DNA from: Macrolepiota albuminosa
Taxonomy: Eukaryota; Basidiomycota; Agaricomycetes; Agaricales; Agaricaceae
DNA: 64,000 nt
Direction of reading: 5' to 3'
Assembly: GCA_027475525.1 (NCBI GenBank)
Contig: JAMWFC010000122.1
Location: forward strand, 62,001-126,000
Translations under genes and position numbers: made by a program
The notes under the pieces: generated by a model
Seen by the model: the letters and a program-made list of their open reading frames with translations, nothing else
What the model was told of the DNA's origin: nothing
The model's database searches: none
In this document: piece by piece, positions 20,521 through 31,028 of the stretch
Layout of the letters: every line of letters starts with the position of its first letter
How positions within the stretch are numbered: the first letter of the stretch is position 1

Positions 20521-21059
20521 ATTGCATTCCTCCTAGCATTTCCTGAGGCTGTTAAGAGGACTCCTCCACTATAGCCTCAGCATATTCTGACCCAGGTCAA
20601 TCCGGATTAGTTGGAGCAGCTTGAGGATAAGCCAATGACTGGTTGATGGTCTCACTATTGTGAGTCGGTTCAGAAGATTGATTGGTATCCATCCAATCAG
20701 GTGTTGCTACATCTCTTTTAATCTGGAAATGTGCGTCAAAGAAGTTGATGCACTGTTTGATGCAATCACAGTCTAGGCTATCAGTCTAGATATGTAGTTC
20801 TTGTCCATAATATCAGAATTAAATCCAAAAAGTTCAAAAAAGTGAAACGTTGTCAGGTAAAAGCTTAGCCTTATGGTCACATGGCAGAACCAGATCAGTA
20901 TGTGATTCTAGTACTACATATAACAGTAAAATTGGCTGCCTTATATAAGGCAGCCAGGCAGTAATGTAAAGTACAATAATAAATAATTAATATATGTATA
21001 TATTAATTATAATATGTCAATATACTATGTTACATACCAGGACTCAATACTTGTGTTGT
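20521..21059. other. Junction between Gypsy-2 and the LTR-Z element; AT-rich
   Basis: No gene is seen. It contains a perfect 22-bp palindrome at 20934-20955 (arms GGCTGCC and GGCAGCC around TTATATAA) and a TA-rich near-palindrome at about 20990-21010. Confidence 0.5.
20934..20955. promoter_or_regulatory. 22-bp perfect palindrome centred on TTATATAA
   Basis: GGCTGCC (20934-20940) and GGCAGCC (20949-20955) flank TTATATAA, giving a perfect palindrome. It may be a TATA region of a decayed promoter/LTR or a hairpin. Confidence 0.5.
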
Positions 21060-21830
21060 CAGGTCATCTCTCAGCCATGCTGTTGATCTGGTCTATGAGA
21101 GAGGGAAGGAGGCCATCTCAGAAGGTGAGACAGAGCTGAAGACCATCTGGATAGCAGGCCTGTTCAGCAAGAGTTCTGAAGGAGTCAATATACTCATTTA
21201 AGATCTGCTTTCCCTGTCCATATCAATAAGGATCTCAGAGAGTGAGGGCTGCTACCTTAGCAGGGTCTATAGGGAAGAACTCTGTCCAAAACACCTTCTC
21301 AAACTGATCCCAACTTCCAAAACTCTCTACTCCTCCAAGGTGTCAAAAGACTTATAGTGTGTACATCAGAGCTTGCCCAGACTTCATGTAAGAAAGAACC
21401 CAGGCAATCTTGAGAGCATCAGAGGGGAAAGCCTCACCACTGAGCTGAATATAGGTGATGCATGACTGCAGAAAACACTTGCCCATCACTCAGTCACCAT
21501 TGAATGTGTCTGGGAGTGCTGGGCAAGGAATATTGGCATGAACTGGGGAGGAGGCCTGAAAGCAAGGGACTGGAGGTGTGTCAGCCCTAACTGGAGGTGC
21601 CTGAAAAGGGATAGGAGTGAGAGGGAGGTGATCTAAGAGGGCCTGAAGAGAGTGGGAGATGGTGTCTGTGGCCTGATGTAATCCAGCAAGTTCAGTGGTG
21701 TGGAGGGTGAGGGAAGCTTGAGTAGTCTGCACCTGAGTCTCCACAGCAAGCAAGCAACCCCAGGCATCATCCTGAGAGGCAGAAGCATCCAGAGGAGCAC
21801 CTGAGGGGGCTGGTTGGATTATAGAAGCAA
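21060..21830 (-). pseudogene. Gag of the LTR-Z element, truncated
   Basis: The minus frame begins near MTQPAPSGAPLDASASQD, then WGCLLAVETQVQTTQASLTL, a Pro-rich stretch, and after a stop the classic Ty3/Gypsy gag core: ITYIQLSGEAFPSDALKIAW, VLSYMKSGQALM, WDQFEKVFWTEFFPIDPA, ILNEYIDSFRTLAEQA, and DGLLPSLIDQINSM. It ends near 21060 with no protease or RT. Several in-frame stops are visible. The same start occurs at 50832 (+). Confidence 0.88.
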
Positions 21831-21913
21831 CAGAGTGGCAGGGAGTAATCCAGTGGGGGAGTGACCTAAAGGGGCAAGAGAGGACTCAAGCAGGCTGAAG
21901 GGTGTTCCCAGAC

Positions 21914-22455
21914 TGAAATGTAAAGACTTGTTCTGCTGTAAGGGTGACCTCTGGAGGTTATGGCTCAGTCACACAGCTGGCAAAGGGAGATCCAAAGTGT
22001 ATTAGAGTATATACTGACAATATCATAATAACTACTCACCTGGCAGAGGGAGATCCAAAGAAAACATGTCTAGGGATTCTCTATGCTAGGTTGGATGCTT
22101 CTGGAGCCTCTGAAGTGTGGAAAACAACTGTACAGTACAACAAAACCTTAAAAACTCAAAAATTGCCTAAATAAACAACTGTACAAACAAGGCAGGAAAA
22201 CTCTGGACTTTGGAAGTCAGAAAGGCAAACTCCAGCTTATATAAGTGGTCTAGAAGTGGTTTTGAAAGGCCCACACTTGTCTGAATGATAGCTAAAGAAC
22301 CAGAGCACCTCAAAGGCTGAGAATAGTACTAATAAATAGTGTTGAGAAAATAGAAACAGCAAAATGAGGGAATGATAGAAGAAATAAGGAAATGAATGAA
22401 AGGAGAGTGAAGGAATAGAGAGTGAAAGAAGGAAGAAATGAGGAGTCCCCTGACA
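21914..22455 (-). mobile_element. LTR of family Z (542 bp)
   Basis: On the minus strand it starts TGTCAGGGGACTCCTCA and ends ACATTTCA, immediately upstream of the gag above. It matches the plus-strand copy at 50064-50740 (677 bp, or about 523 bp if its two 77-bp duplications are removed). Confidence 0.88.
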
Positions 22456-22539
22456 CTGATCATGATTGAAACTCTATACACACATTGTTGTTCTCTATTT
22501 TTCACACACCACCATTACTCTATTCCCACCCCATAATCT

Positions 22540-22890
22540 ATAGATTATCTACAAACCAACGATGAAAGCCCTGGAAAGGCTTAAGAGGAAGGAAAGGCAA
22601 GGAAAGAGGAGAAGCAAAGGGTAGCAAGGCAACAGAAGAGAGGTTTAACCAGAAAATTGAGTGACCACATGCACCAAGCACTGGAAAGGCCAATAACTGA
22701 GTGGCCAGGCCTGGAAACATATTGAACCAAGTACCCAGTACCAATTGCATGTTGACACAATGGCTAAATGTGCCATTACATTGTGGTTTGTGTGTAGTAG
22801 AGAAGAGTATAAAAGGAGGATGAAATTGGAGAAGTCAGGCAAGTAATCACCTTGCTACAGCTTGGGGTCCCCAAGGAGTAGACTACTTAG
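22540..22890 (-). repeat. Repeat R, LTR-like copy (minus orientation)
   Basis: Related to 1437-1860 (see there), including the TATA-like box on the minus strand near 22812. No ORF of repeat R follows here. Confidence 0.5.
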
Positions 22891-23470
22891 GCCAAAGCAG
22901 ATAAATTCACTTTGGGGTTTAGTATTAATACTATTTGTACCTAATTTTCAAGAGTTTTCATTCAAATCAAACAATTAAAATTATAAAACTACTTTTACAT
23001 AAAGTAAACCTTTACTTTTGCATCAACATCAGTACTAGGACAGCATGTTATAACAAACATTAAATACTAGTTAATGTATTTAATACTAGTTGACATTATC
23101 AATAAATAAACTGATAAACATGGACATATGCAAGTCTATACATAGAAAAAGGGAAAAGGAAAGCACGACTTTCAGAGAAGTTTAATCATACCATCTATTA
23201 TCTTAGCTAGATAAAAACACATTATTCTGATGATGCCAATACATATAAGCAATTTCCAGACATTTTTAAAACATATCAGCAACAACAAAAACATTTACAA
23301 GATATAAACACTCTTGCTTTATAAAGATTTTCTGAAGCTCTTGAGCTTATTCTCAAGGCATTTTATTTACTAACAAGAACACAATACTAGATTATATCAA
23401 GTCTTTGTGATCTAGTGGAATATTTTTAACTTGACATTCCACATTGTATGCTGCAATAGACAGATTTGAT
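22891..23470. other. AT-rich stretch, nothing recognised
   Basis: Strongly AT-rich with no frame of note. It may be heavily decayed transposon sequence. Confidence 0.45.
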
Positions 23471-23474
23471 TCTT

Positions 23475-23950
23475 GTTCTTTTCTTCTTTTTTCATTCATT
23501 TCCTTATTTTTTCTTTCATTCTTTTATGTTACTACTTCTATTTTTTCAACTCTATTTATTGATACTACTTTTAGCCTTTGAGGTACTCTGGTTCTATTTT
23601 TCAGACAAGTGTGGCCCTTTCAACACTGCATATAGACAGCTTATATAAGCTAGTAAATTTGTTTTTGACTTTTAAAATCTGGAGTTTTCCTGCCTTGTTT
23701 GTATAATTATTTATTTAGGCGATTTCTGAGTTTTTAAAGTTTTGTTGTTCTGTACAGTTGTTTTCCATGCTTTTGGGGCTCCAGAAGCATTAGTCCTGGC
23801 ATGATGAATTACTAGACCTGTTTTCTGTGGATTTTCTCTGCCAAGTAAGTAGTTATAATGATATTGTTGGTATATATTTTAATATACTTTTAATCTCCCT
23901 CTGCTAGCTGTGTAACTAAGGCATAGCTTCTAGAGGTTGCTTTTATAGGC
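23475..23950 (+). mobile_element. Decayed LTR of family Z
   Basis: Follows 50100-50640 in order ('ttttagcctttgaggt', 'cagacaagtgtgg', 'ctgccttgttt', 'ccatgctt...ccagaagcat', 'tgatattgttggtatata', 'ctccctctgc'), but many C positions are T, making it much more AT-rich than the other two copies. No gag follows. Confidence 0.75.
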
Positions 23951-24838
23951 ATCACGATCCTTACCCTTCAACAAGTTCTAAATCTCTTCATTTATCTCTT
24001 TTGCCATTGTCTGTCAGACAACATCTTGCAGCAAAGTTTTCAGTAGCACCTTTGGTTATTTGTGCTAGTGATAAAAATGCCAGCAATTCTTAATATACTG
24101 GACAACCTTCTATTCAAGCATACATATGATATCAAATTCTTTGCAATGAGTTGCTGTATCTATTTTGATTCTCTCTGCCCACTCTTCTCCCATCTTTGGC
24201 TCTATGTCTTTACCAGCCCAGTAGTTGAATATAACTGTTGGAATTTTATCTTTTAAGATAGCAGTCCTAGCTTGAGCATTAGTTAAGCAGCAGTATAGTT
24301 CCTTGTATAGTTCAAAGATAAATTTTTCTTTTATTGTAAATATTAGTTCCACTTGCCTTTTCTTTGGTAAAAATATTGATTTGGGTAGTTGCAGAAGGAC
24401 AGATATGAGTTTGTAAACAGTTCAGTGATGTATTTTGCACATAGCGACCCTTTGCACATCGTGACACATGACAGTATTGAATTGGTGTTCAAGGACATCA
24501 AAAACAAGACAAAGAAAAACAAAGGAACACAAAGGAACATTCAGTTGAAAAAACAAGTCAGGTATTACAAGTTAACAAGGAGGAAGCCTGACTGGATTAA
24601 ACGATCCGCGAAGTCAAGGATGTAAGCACCGCGGCGATAGGCAGTACGTATGTATGTATAATCTTGGTTCAAGGTAAGATCAGGGCGCATGAGTGTATGT
24701 ATGTAACGTATGAACAGATTGGAAAACGCTGTACGGTGTCGTAAACAGGCCGCAGAGGCGACCAGGCAACCAACGCACATAGATCCGTGTCACAAACCCA
24801 GACAAGTGAAGACGGAAGAGTGACAGGGATCAATTCGA
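23951..24838. other. Border between transposon block and NAP1; one unexplained minus frame
   Basis: A minus-strand frame at 24110-24352 (KDKIPTVIFNYWAGKDIEPK onward) looks protein-like but matches nothing I recognise and is isolated. The rest includes the probable 3' untranslated region of NAP1. Confidence 0.3.
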
Positions 24839-26317
24839 TCACTGAGTCTTGCACTCTTCAGGATTAGCGTTAGCGTTAGCAGCGCCTTTTGGTGGCCCAC
24901 GACGACGGGCGGGAATGTCAGCATCTTCGTCCGAGTCCTGGAAGCGGAGGAAGGATGTTGGGATCAGCTGAATAGAAGAAAATCTTATCAGACGAATTTA
25001 CATCTTCAAAGGCCCCGCTCTCGTCATCATCTTCGTCATCTTCGAATTCATCGTCATCGTCCATCATGTCGTATTCGAGTGCTTTACCAGTGAAGTAGTC
25101 GATGGCGCGAGGGATGACCTAGGGAGAGATTAATCAGATAAGAATGGAACTCCTTATATGTTTGCACCTTTTCTTTAAGATCTTCGCCCATCTGATAGTC
25201 CACTTCGAGTTTCTCCTCAATGTCTTCGAGCTCGTCCTCGTCAATATCGCCGTTGTCAACCGCATCCTCGGCAGGGGGGACAGGGGGACTGAAAAAGTTG
25301 AAGAATGACTCCGTAGGATGTGCCTTACGAACAAGACGCGTTCGGTTAGTAGCTAGTGATGGGAATCAGTAAAAGATCTCAAAAGCAAAAATAGAAAATG
25401 AATATTCACTCTTGTTACGCTGCTTTTTGATTTCAAACGCCTTCGTGAGATCCTGTTCGTCCTTCCACTTGATTTCTGTACCGATGGCATGATCGTACAC
25501 AAAATCGCCTGAATAACCAACTTCCTCCTGATAGAAGTACGTCTTCTCAAGGACATCATTCTCAAAGTATTCATTCTGGCCGAAGGCAAAGAGGAGCTTG
25601 AAGCCAGGCTTGCCACCCTCGACTTTATCGTCAAGATATTCGATACGGATATCAGTGAGATGCTTGAGTGCACCGGCATCACGCTCGGTGATGAGCTCGG
25701 AAATTCCGGGATGATTTCGGAGAGCAGTGAGCCAGAACTCTGGAATACCACTTGCAGTGGGATCGGTGCCCTTGGGGATTGGGACATACTCCTCGTCGTC
25801 CTTGATAGAATACTGCTCGCCAGCATCAATCTCCTCCTGTGTGGGTGCACTCTCGCCGGCAATGATGGCATTTCGGCGCTGGTACAGAGGCATTTGGAGA
25901 GCCAGGTACTGTATGCCCGTCATCGTCGTCAGGGTTGGTCCCGCCCATGTACAGGCAACGCACCTTCTTCTCTAGTTCAAGACATTCGCGTTTGTACTGG
26001 TTCTGCAGCTCATTCTGCTTAACCTGCACGCCTTTGAGGGCCTCAACGCTCAGCCGGACATCAATCGGCAGGTTCTCAATGTACCCAGAGCTCTTGCCAA
26101 TGAGACCAGCAAGCTTTCCTTGCACCATCCCCAACATCTGTTGCTCGAAACCACCGAGCTCAGGCTTCGCCTCCTCAGTATCGTTCTGCTCGTTATCTTC
26201 GGTAATGTCAGGCACTGTTGGCCGAGAGAGTCCCAAGGCAATTGGTGCCTTATTCAACGGCGTATTTTGAGGGGTCGGCGCCGTGATGTTCGATGAGATA
26301 GGTACGTTAGACGACAT
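24839..26317 (-). CDS. NAP1: Nucleosome assembly protein 1 (NAP1 histone chaperone)
   Basis: Histone chaperone that binds H2A-H2B (and H3-H4), shuttles between cytoplasm and nucleus, and assembles or loosens nucleosomes. Five exons: 26317-25964, 25908-25410, 25352-25168, 25118-25002 and 24937-24839, encoding 417 residues. All introns are GT-AG, 49-64 bp, with phases consistent throughout. The N-terminal half carries the long dimerisation helix (about residues 78-118, ending in LELEKK, then YLALQMPLYQRRNAIIAG). The NAP core follows (GIPEFWLTALRNHP, LTDIRIEYLDD, FKLLFAFGQNEYFENDVL, KAFEIKKQRNK, then TESFFNFFSPP). The tail is very acidic (DDDDEFEDDEDDDES). The last four residues, CKTQ, form a CaaX-type prenylation signal as in animal and plant NAP1. 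Start chosen at the first Met of a frame that fits the family. Intact, normal length. Confidence 0.96.
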
Positions 26318-26617
26318 GCTGAACGACGAGCAGATCAATAGATAAAAAATCGCGAATTAGTTCACCAAAAAGCGGAGTTTCGGTAATTTCCGACAGGCAC
26401 CAACACGTTTTATGTAAATTTCCGACTCTTAACGGGCTCCTTGAACAAACGGTACATATACATTGCCGACTTAAAAAAGTACGTTCAGTAACTCTATAAA
26501 CGTTGAAATGGAAGATAAGCATGCGTTGTCGCCTGTGCACCTCACGGTATATAGAAAAGGGCGAAATAGTCCAACCACGAGGCGCTTGCTCCTCGGGGAT
26601 GCGTTGCGAATTTATTT
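26318..26617. promoter_or_regulatory. Upstream region of NAP1
   Basis: Contains no frame of note. It is presumed to hold the NAP1 promoter (transcription leftward); no clear TATA box was recognised. Confidence 0.35.
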
Positions 26618-27022
26618 TTGACCGCCCACTTCATGGTCACTATGGAATCACCATATACAATAAACACCTCCCTTCCCCCTCCTCCAATGTGCGATTTTCC
26701 AAATGACTCTACCCTATTGGCGTGTCAAGGATCAATTTCCTTGGACTGGACACCAGGGACCCAGGTACGATACCACCCTATCTGTACACGCGTTGTACAC
26801 GTAAATTCACCCCAAACCTGCCCAAACCCACATGTTACAGTGTCATGGAATATCGTTTCGGCGAGTTATCTAGAAGCCGACCCCAAAACGATTGCGTCGC
26901 ACTCGCTCGAAGGCTCAACCGGTGACTACGGGCCGGGTCTCCCAACGATGGGGTTGTTGATATCAACTCAACCTTACCAAGCCATCACCTCGAAATTGTG
27001 CAAAATCTGTCCAAATTTGTAA
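26618..27022 (+). other. Unassigned open frame of 134 codons
   Basis: The frame (MTAHFMVTMESPYTINTSLP onward, with several Cys) is open but has no recognised domain. It lies opposite the candidate secreted-protein locus at 27028-27403. Either strand might be coding; spliced minus-strand exons here could not be resolved. Confidence 0.2.
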
Positions 27023-27027
27023 GTCTG

Positions 27028-27403
27028 TTATATACAAGTTGCTTTCTGAGCGTTTGCGCCACACTCCTTGACCGCTATGAGCTTGGTAAGTATCACATGT
27101 TTTGTTCTGTGAATCAAATCAGAACGGTTTTTGGAAGTGTTGAAACCATAGATCGACAAGTAATTTGCTCCAGTTCTTCTAGACCACGGATTGTTAGACT
27201 TGAAAACTAGAAGTACCAAAGACCCAGTGGAGACAAAGTCTGAGGAGTTCCACCTGGTGCGTGTCCTGATACCATGAGAGTCGTATCTGAAGAGCATGCT
27301 GTGAGTACAAAGCACATCAAAGTGTAAGAACGACTCGGATACATACGCTCCCTGAGACAGTACCGGCGAGGATTGCAATAGAGAGAAGAGACATGAACTT
27401 CAT
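27028..27403 (-). CDS. Candidate small secreted protein: signal-peptide exon with TATA box, exons unresolved
   Basis: A minus-strand ATG at 27403 opens MKFMSLLSIAILAGTVSGS, a textbook secretory leader (Lys after Met, hydrophobic core, small residues before cleavage). A consensus donor GTATGT follows and an acceptor CTCACAG lies 48 bp on. A TATAAAAG box sits about 95 bp upstream (minus strand, 27493-27500). Downstream exons cannot be chosen with confidence: each frame closes within 20-70 codons, though further GT-AG pairs exist. Listed as a probable gene start whose mature protein I cannot define; it may be decayed. Confidence 0.4.
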
Positions 27404-27490
27404 GATATGTTGAAGTAAGGCGTTGGAAGTTCAGAATGTGAACAAATGTACTTGTGAGACCAGCTGCAATTATCTGGTTGCAACGACAGC

Positions 27491-27500
27491 CCTTTTATAC
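27491..27500 (-). promoter_or_regulatory. TATA box of the candidate secreted-protein gene
   Basis: GTATAAAAGG on the minus strand, about 95 bp upstream of the ATG at 27403. Confidence 0.5.
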
Positions 27501-28159
27501 GTAGGGTGAGGCAATTCCATCAACGAGCCCCCAATAGTGGTCGATGGACATCACCGTATGAAAAAAGTTTCATCCTTCAGAAGTTCACATTCTATCCAGG
27601 CGCCATTACTAGATTTACAGTTAGGGTAGCCTCATTTCCGGTGGTAACAATCTTGATTTTATTGCTAAACACAGTGCGAACCATATCATAATCGAAGGGG
27701 CCAAACCCGGACCAAGGTCGGGTTTGCGCTTACTGCCGTGATGTGAAGCTTTCCGAACTTCCGCCGCGTACGTAGAAGGTTATTTCAAGAAACTTACTGT
27801 CAGAGGCTTCTGACCATAGGGAACGCTTTGGAATCCGTTTTAAGGCATTGGAACGAGAATACTAGTACATAAGTTTTTGGTAGCTTTGGACACCTAAGGT
27901 CGTTAGTACACAAGGTGGCCTAGCGACTGAAAGATGTGGTCGGAGAAGGCAATCAAAACACGGAGATGGACTCCATGGGTACGTACGTGCATATATGTCT
28001 TCTTAGTCTATGATGCCTCGTTAAGTTATTGATGTTACATTAATCTGATTATCACAAACTAGGTACAGGTGTTAAACGGTCTTACTTATTACTACCAGTA
28101 CCGATCTTAAAGCTTCCGATTCCTCGTTTCCTTTTGGTCAAGCTACAGTTTATAACTGT
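27501..28159. other. Intergenic, nothing recognised
   Basis: No frame, repeat or RNA structure stood out. Confidence 0.4.
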
Positions 28160-28402
28160 ATGGCAGAACTTACGCCGTACCTTTTAGACAGCTCTTTGAT
28201 AGATTACGCCACTGCCGCTACGAGTGATGCGTTGCGATCGAGCGATCCCGCGTTGCAAGAGCAGAACAAGAAGAAGGCCGCATATGCCCTCCAATTCTAT
28301 CTGAGCATCCTTGATCCCTCTTTAGAAGGGGAGAAAAAGCAATTGGATAACTTCAAGTTGTATCATGCTGCTCTTAATGGAAGGTCACAGAAACTTTTGT
28401 AA
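28160..28402 (+). CDS. Hypothetical small protein, 80 residues
   Basis: MAELTPYLLDSSLIDYATAA onward, ending SQKLL; predicted to be mostly helical and charged, with no leader peptide or membrane segment. It lies 90 bp upstream of the F-box/LRR-like gene on the same strand. It could be an independent small protein or a 5' exon of a longer transcript. No family recognised. Confidence 0.4.
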   Translation: MAELTPYLLDSSLIDYATAATSDALRSSDPALQEQNKKKAAYALQFYLSILDPSLEGEKKQLDNFKLYHAALNGRSQKLL

Positions 28403-28492
28403 CATCGAATACATCCCAACGGTTCGTTTATTATAGACTCTGGACTTGCTGCAAAAATTGTAGGAGACCTTCCGAGGCCTAGGGAAAGCACC

Positions 28493-29812
28493 ATGAGTAA
28501 ATCTCACCCAAAGACTTTTGATCTCATGCCAGCACAGCATGTACTCTCCCTGCCCGACACGCTCAATGCCATCTTTGATCACATCCCTCTCCTGACACAA
28601 TCAGATCGTGATACATTCTATCACGCAGCGTTGACGTCGCAAGCATTCCATAATGTAGCTCAACTACGTCTTTGGAGGCGTCCTCGAGATCTTGATACCG
28701 TCGAAAAGCAAGTGCGCTTTGCTTTTGGTACTGCCATCTCTGGTGCAGTTGGGGAGAGTCTTGGCCTGTGGGTCAAACGACTGAGGATCCGCTTTGTCAA
28801 GGGAGGATGGAATATCCGACTTGTAGAGAAGATTGTCACTCTCACACCAGGAGTTGTTGATCTGACTCTACACTGGGGTGACTCCCTAGACGATGGGGAA
28901 CCCGTGACATCCAGCTTGGTTGCTTCTTTGCACACAATCCTGACATCCCTACCGAACCTGAAGCACCTCAAGCTCACAAAATATGCGTATACTCCAGACG
29001 CAGAAACAAACTTGCAGATTCCGGTTGATGCGTATACTGTTTTCACGAAACTTGAATCTCTTCATTTGTACGATTTCCACTGGTATTGGCAACCTATATC
29101 TCATGGTTTGGGTACAGCACTAAGAATGCTCGATATCGGCTACGGAACGAAGATAAGCGGAGATGAGATTGTCAAACTTTCAGCAAAGCTCACCTTCCTC
29201 ACCTCGCTTCGCATCTCATTCGCCATAGAGGTCCAACATATCCGTTGTATTATTGGAAACCTACCGAAGCTGGAACATATCGAGATTACTAGCTATACAG
29301 AAGTGGACGATGAGTATGTCGCCGCTATTGCTCCGCTTCTTGCCAGCCTTGAGTCATTAAAGGAGTTATCCTTCAATGGAGCAATGGGTTCGACTCAACT
29401 CAAAGCCCTCGTCGATTCTTCAAGTCCATTGGAAAAAATATCTCTGAACCTGAAGATAGATGAAGAAGTTACCGATACGTTGGTGAAGTTGTGGAAGGCA
29501 AAACGTGAAACACTGAAAGCGGTTATAATCAATTTCGAGGGAAACTATCTGGCACCTTCTGACACGCTTGTGGAAGCACTTGCGAATATTCCTCACTTGG
29601 AGAGGATTTTGATCGACTTCGAAACAGTAAATTACCTATCGTCGTCGTCTGTCGATAAACTTCTCAAGCAATGTCCAATGCTTGAATGGACAGGAAGCCT
29701 GGAATCGTTGGTCGCGGGAAATTCTTTATACAATACGGAATACAAATCGAGGCTCGAAAGGGGGAGAGACGAGGAGTTGAAGGCGATGGAAGACAATGTT
29801 CTCGGCAATTAA
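28493..29812 (+). CDS. F-box/leucine-rich-repeat-like protein, 439 residues, single exon
   Basis: The N-terminus (residues about 18-62: LSLPDTLNAIFDHIPLLTQS, then FYHAALTSQAFHNVAQLRLW) has the spacing of basidiomycete F-box domains: LP..L..IF at the start and a final LW. The remainder is an irregular leucine-rich-repeat array (LPNLKHLKLTKY, FTKLESLHLYDFHW, LTSLRISF, LPKLEHIEITSY, LESLKELSFNG, IPHLERILIDFE). Such proteins typically act as substrate receptors of SCF ubiquitin ligases; large divergent families are common in mushroom genomes, and substrates are unknown. The start has a reasonable context (CACCATGAG) and no upstream in-frame Met is needed. The F-box is divergent, so LRR protein is the safer part of the call. 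Confidence 0.75.
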   Translation: MSKSHPKTFDLMPAQHVLSLPDTLNAIFDHIPLLTQSDRDTFYHAALTSQAFHNVAQLRLWRRPRDLDTVEKQVRFAFGTAISGAVGESLGLWVKRLRIRFVKGGWNIRLVEKIVTLTPGVVDLTLHWGDSLDDGEPVTSSLVASLHTILTSLPNLKHLKLTKYAYTPDAETNLQIPVDAYTVFTKLESLHLYDFHWYWQPISHGLGTALRMLDIGYGTKISGDEIVKLSAKLTFLTSLRISFAIEVQHIRCIIGNLPKLEHIEITSYTEVDDEYVAAIAPLLASLESLKELSFNGAMGSTQLKALVDSSSPLEKISLNLKIDEEVTDTLVKLWKAKRETLKAVIINFEGNYLAPSDTLVEALANIPHLERILIDFETVNYLSSSSVDKLLKQCPMLEWTGSLESLVAGNSLYNTEYKSRLERGRDEELKAMEDNVLGN

Positions 29813-31028
29813 TGCTGAAAGGTCGATACCCTGGAATTTTATAGAAATGGTGATCTTCCCCAAATCCAGTCCTCCGTACGCTTTGATAAATAATCATCAT
29901 ATGGAATTGCAAATTTCATTGAATTGGACCTGGATGGTGTTGAAGTTTGAGGATTTAATAGGGGTGGAAAATAATCAATTAGTCACGTGTAATCTGCCGT
30001 TGGGCACTTCCCTACCATGACTCTAAAGAAACTAGGTATGTATTCAACTAATTCACATAACAACATTTCAATCTGAAGTATGAAGACACTAGTTGGCTCA
30101 TCATTTCATCAGTCTAAGCCTGTTACTCTACCTGAGCACGACATTTGCTGCAACAGATGCTTGGTTTGACACCGGTCACAAGTTTCACTAAAAGAGTATG
30201 GACAATTCTACGGAAACTGACATAAGCTATTCACGGATGAAATTGTGACCAAGTGGTGAAACAGTTGCAACATAAGATGTAAAGCTCCAAGTCCAGTGAG
30301 TGGGTATCGTAAAGCACAAATGAAAGACACTTCATAGATGGGAGCGAGAAAACGCGTGTTTCTTTGGACGTTCAATCATCACGAATTTTGATGACTCTTA
30401 CGTACCAAGACCGCCATAATATGGAGGTCGAGTAAGTTTTTTTTCAAAATCGACCCTTGCACGTACGTGATATATGCACCAGCTCTGTTGGAGGGTAATA
30501 GTCACTAATAACTTCCACAATGTCATCTTAGGATGTCAGCAGCCTGCCAAGGGACGACATATCTGATACTTTTGTACTGCATTGCTAAATTGCACAAGGC
30601 TCTGGCTTTATAGGTAATCTGACAATCTAGAGATTAGTTCTGTCTCAAACGCATCAGCTACTATCTGCTCGCGACTCGGAGGGTGTGGGTTGTATTTACG
30701 ACCTTGTGAAAGTATGACGCCCTCCCGGGCTATCGAGGCATCCAATGAACATCGCATCGTTGACACCAAATGACTTTACTTCAAGTTAGTCAACTGTGAT
30801 GCCTCCGTACATCTGTTCTTTGATAAGAAGCATGGATTATTGACAATTTGGGAACTGCATGGCCTTCTTGAGTGCCTGGACCTTCTTCTTGGCGATCACA
30901 ACCGATATGAACGTCGGGAAGCAACTCTCAGCTCAATCAGTCCAACAACAGCCAGGTTGCCTTTTTCACCACTCCCTTGCATATTCATTCTGCAGTGAAG
31001 GGTCTTACTCCTAAATTTCCAGATAATC
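29813..31028. other. Intergenic 1.2 kb; nothing recognised
   Basis: No frame with coding character was found on either strand. It presumably holds the end of the F-box gene and the promoter of the membrane-protein gene. Confidence 0.4.
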
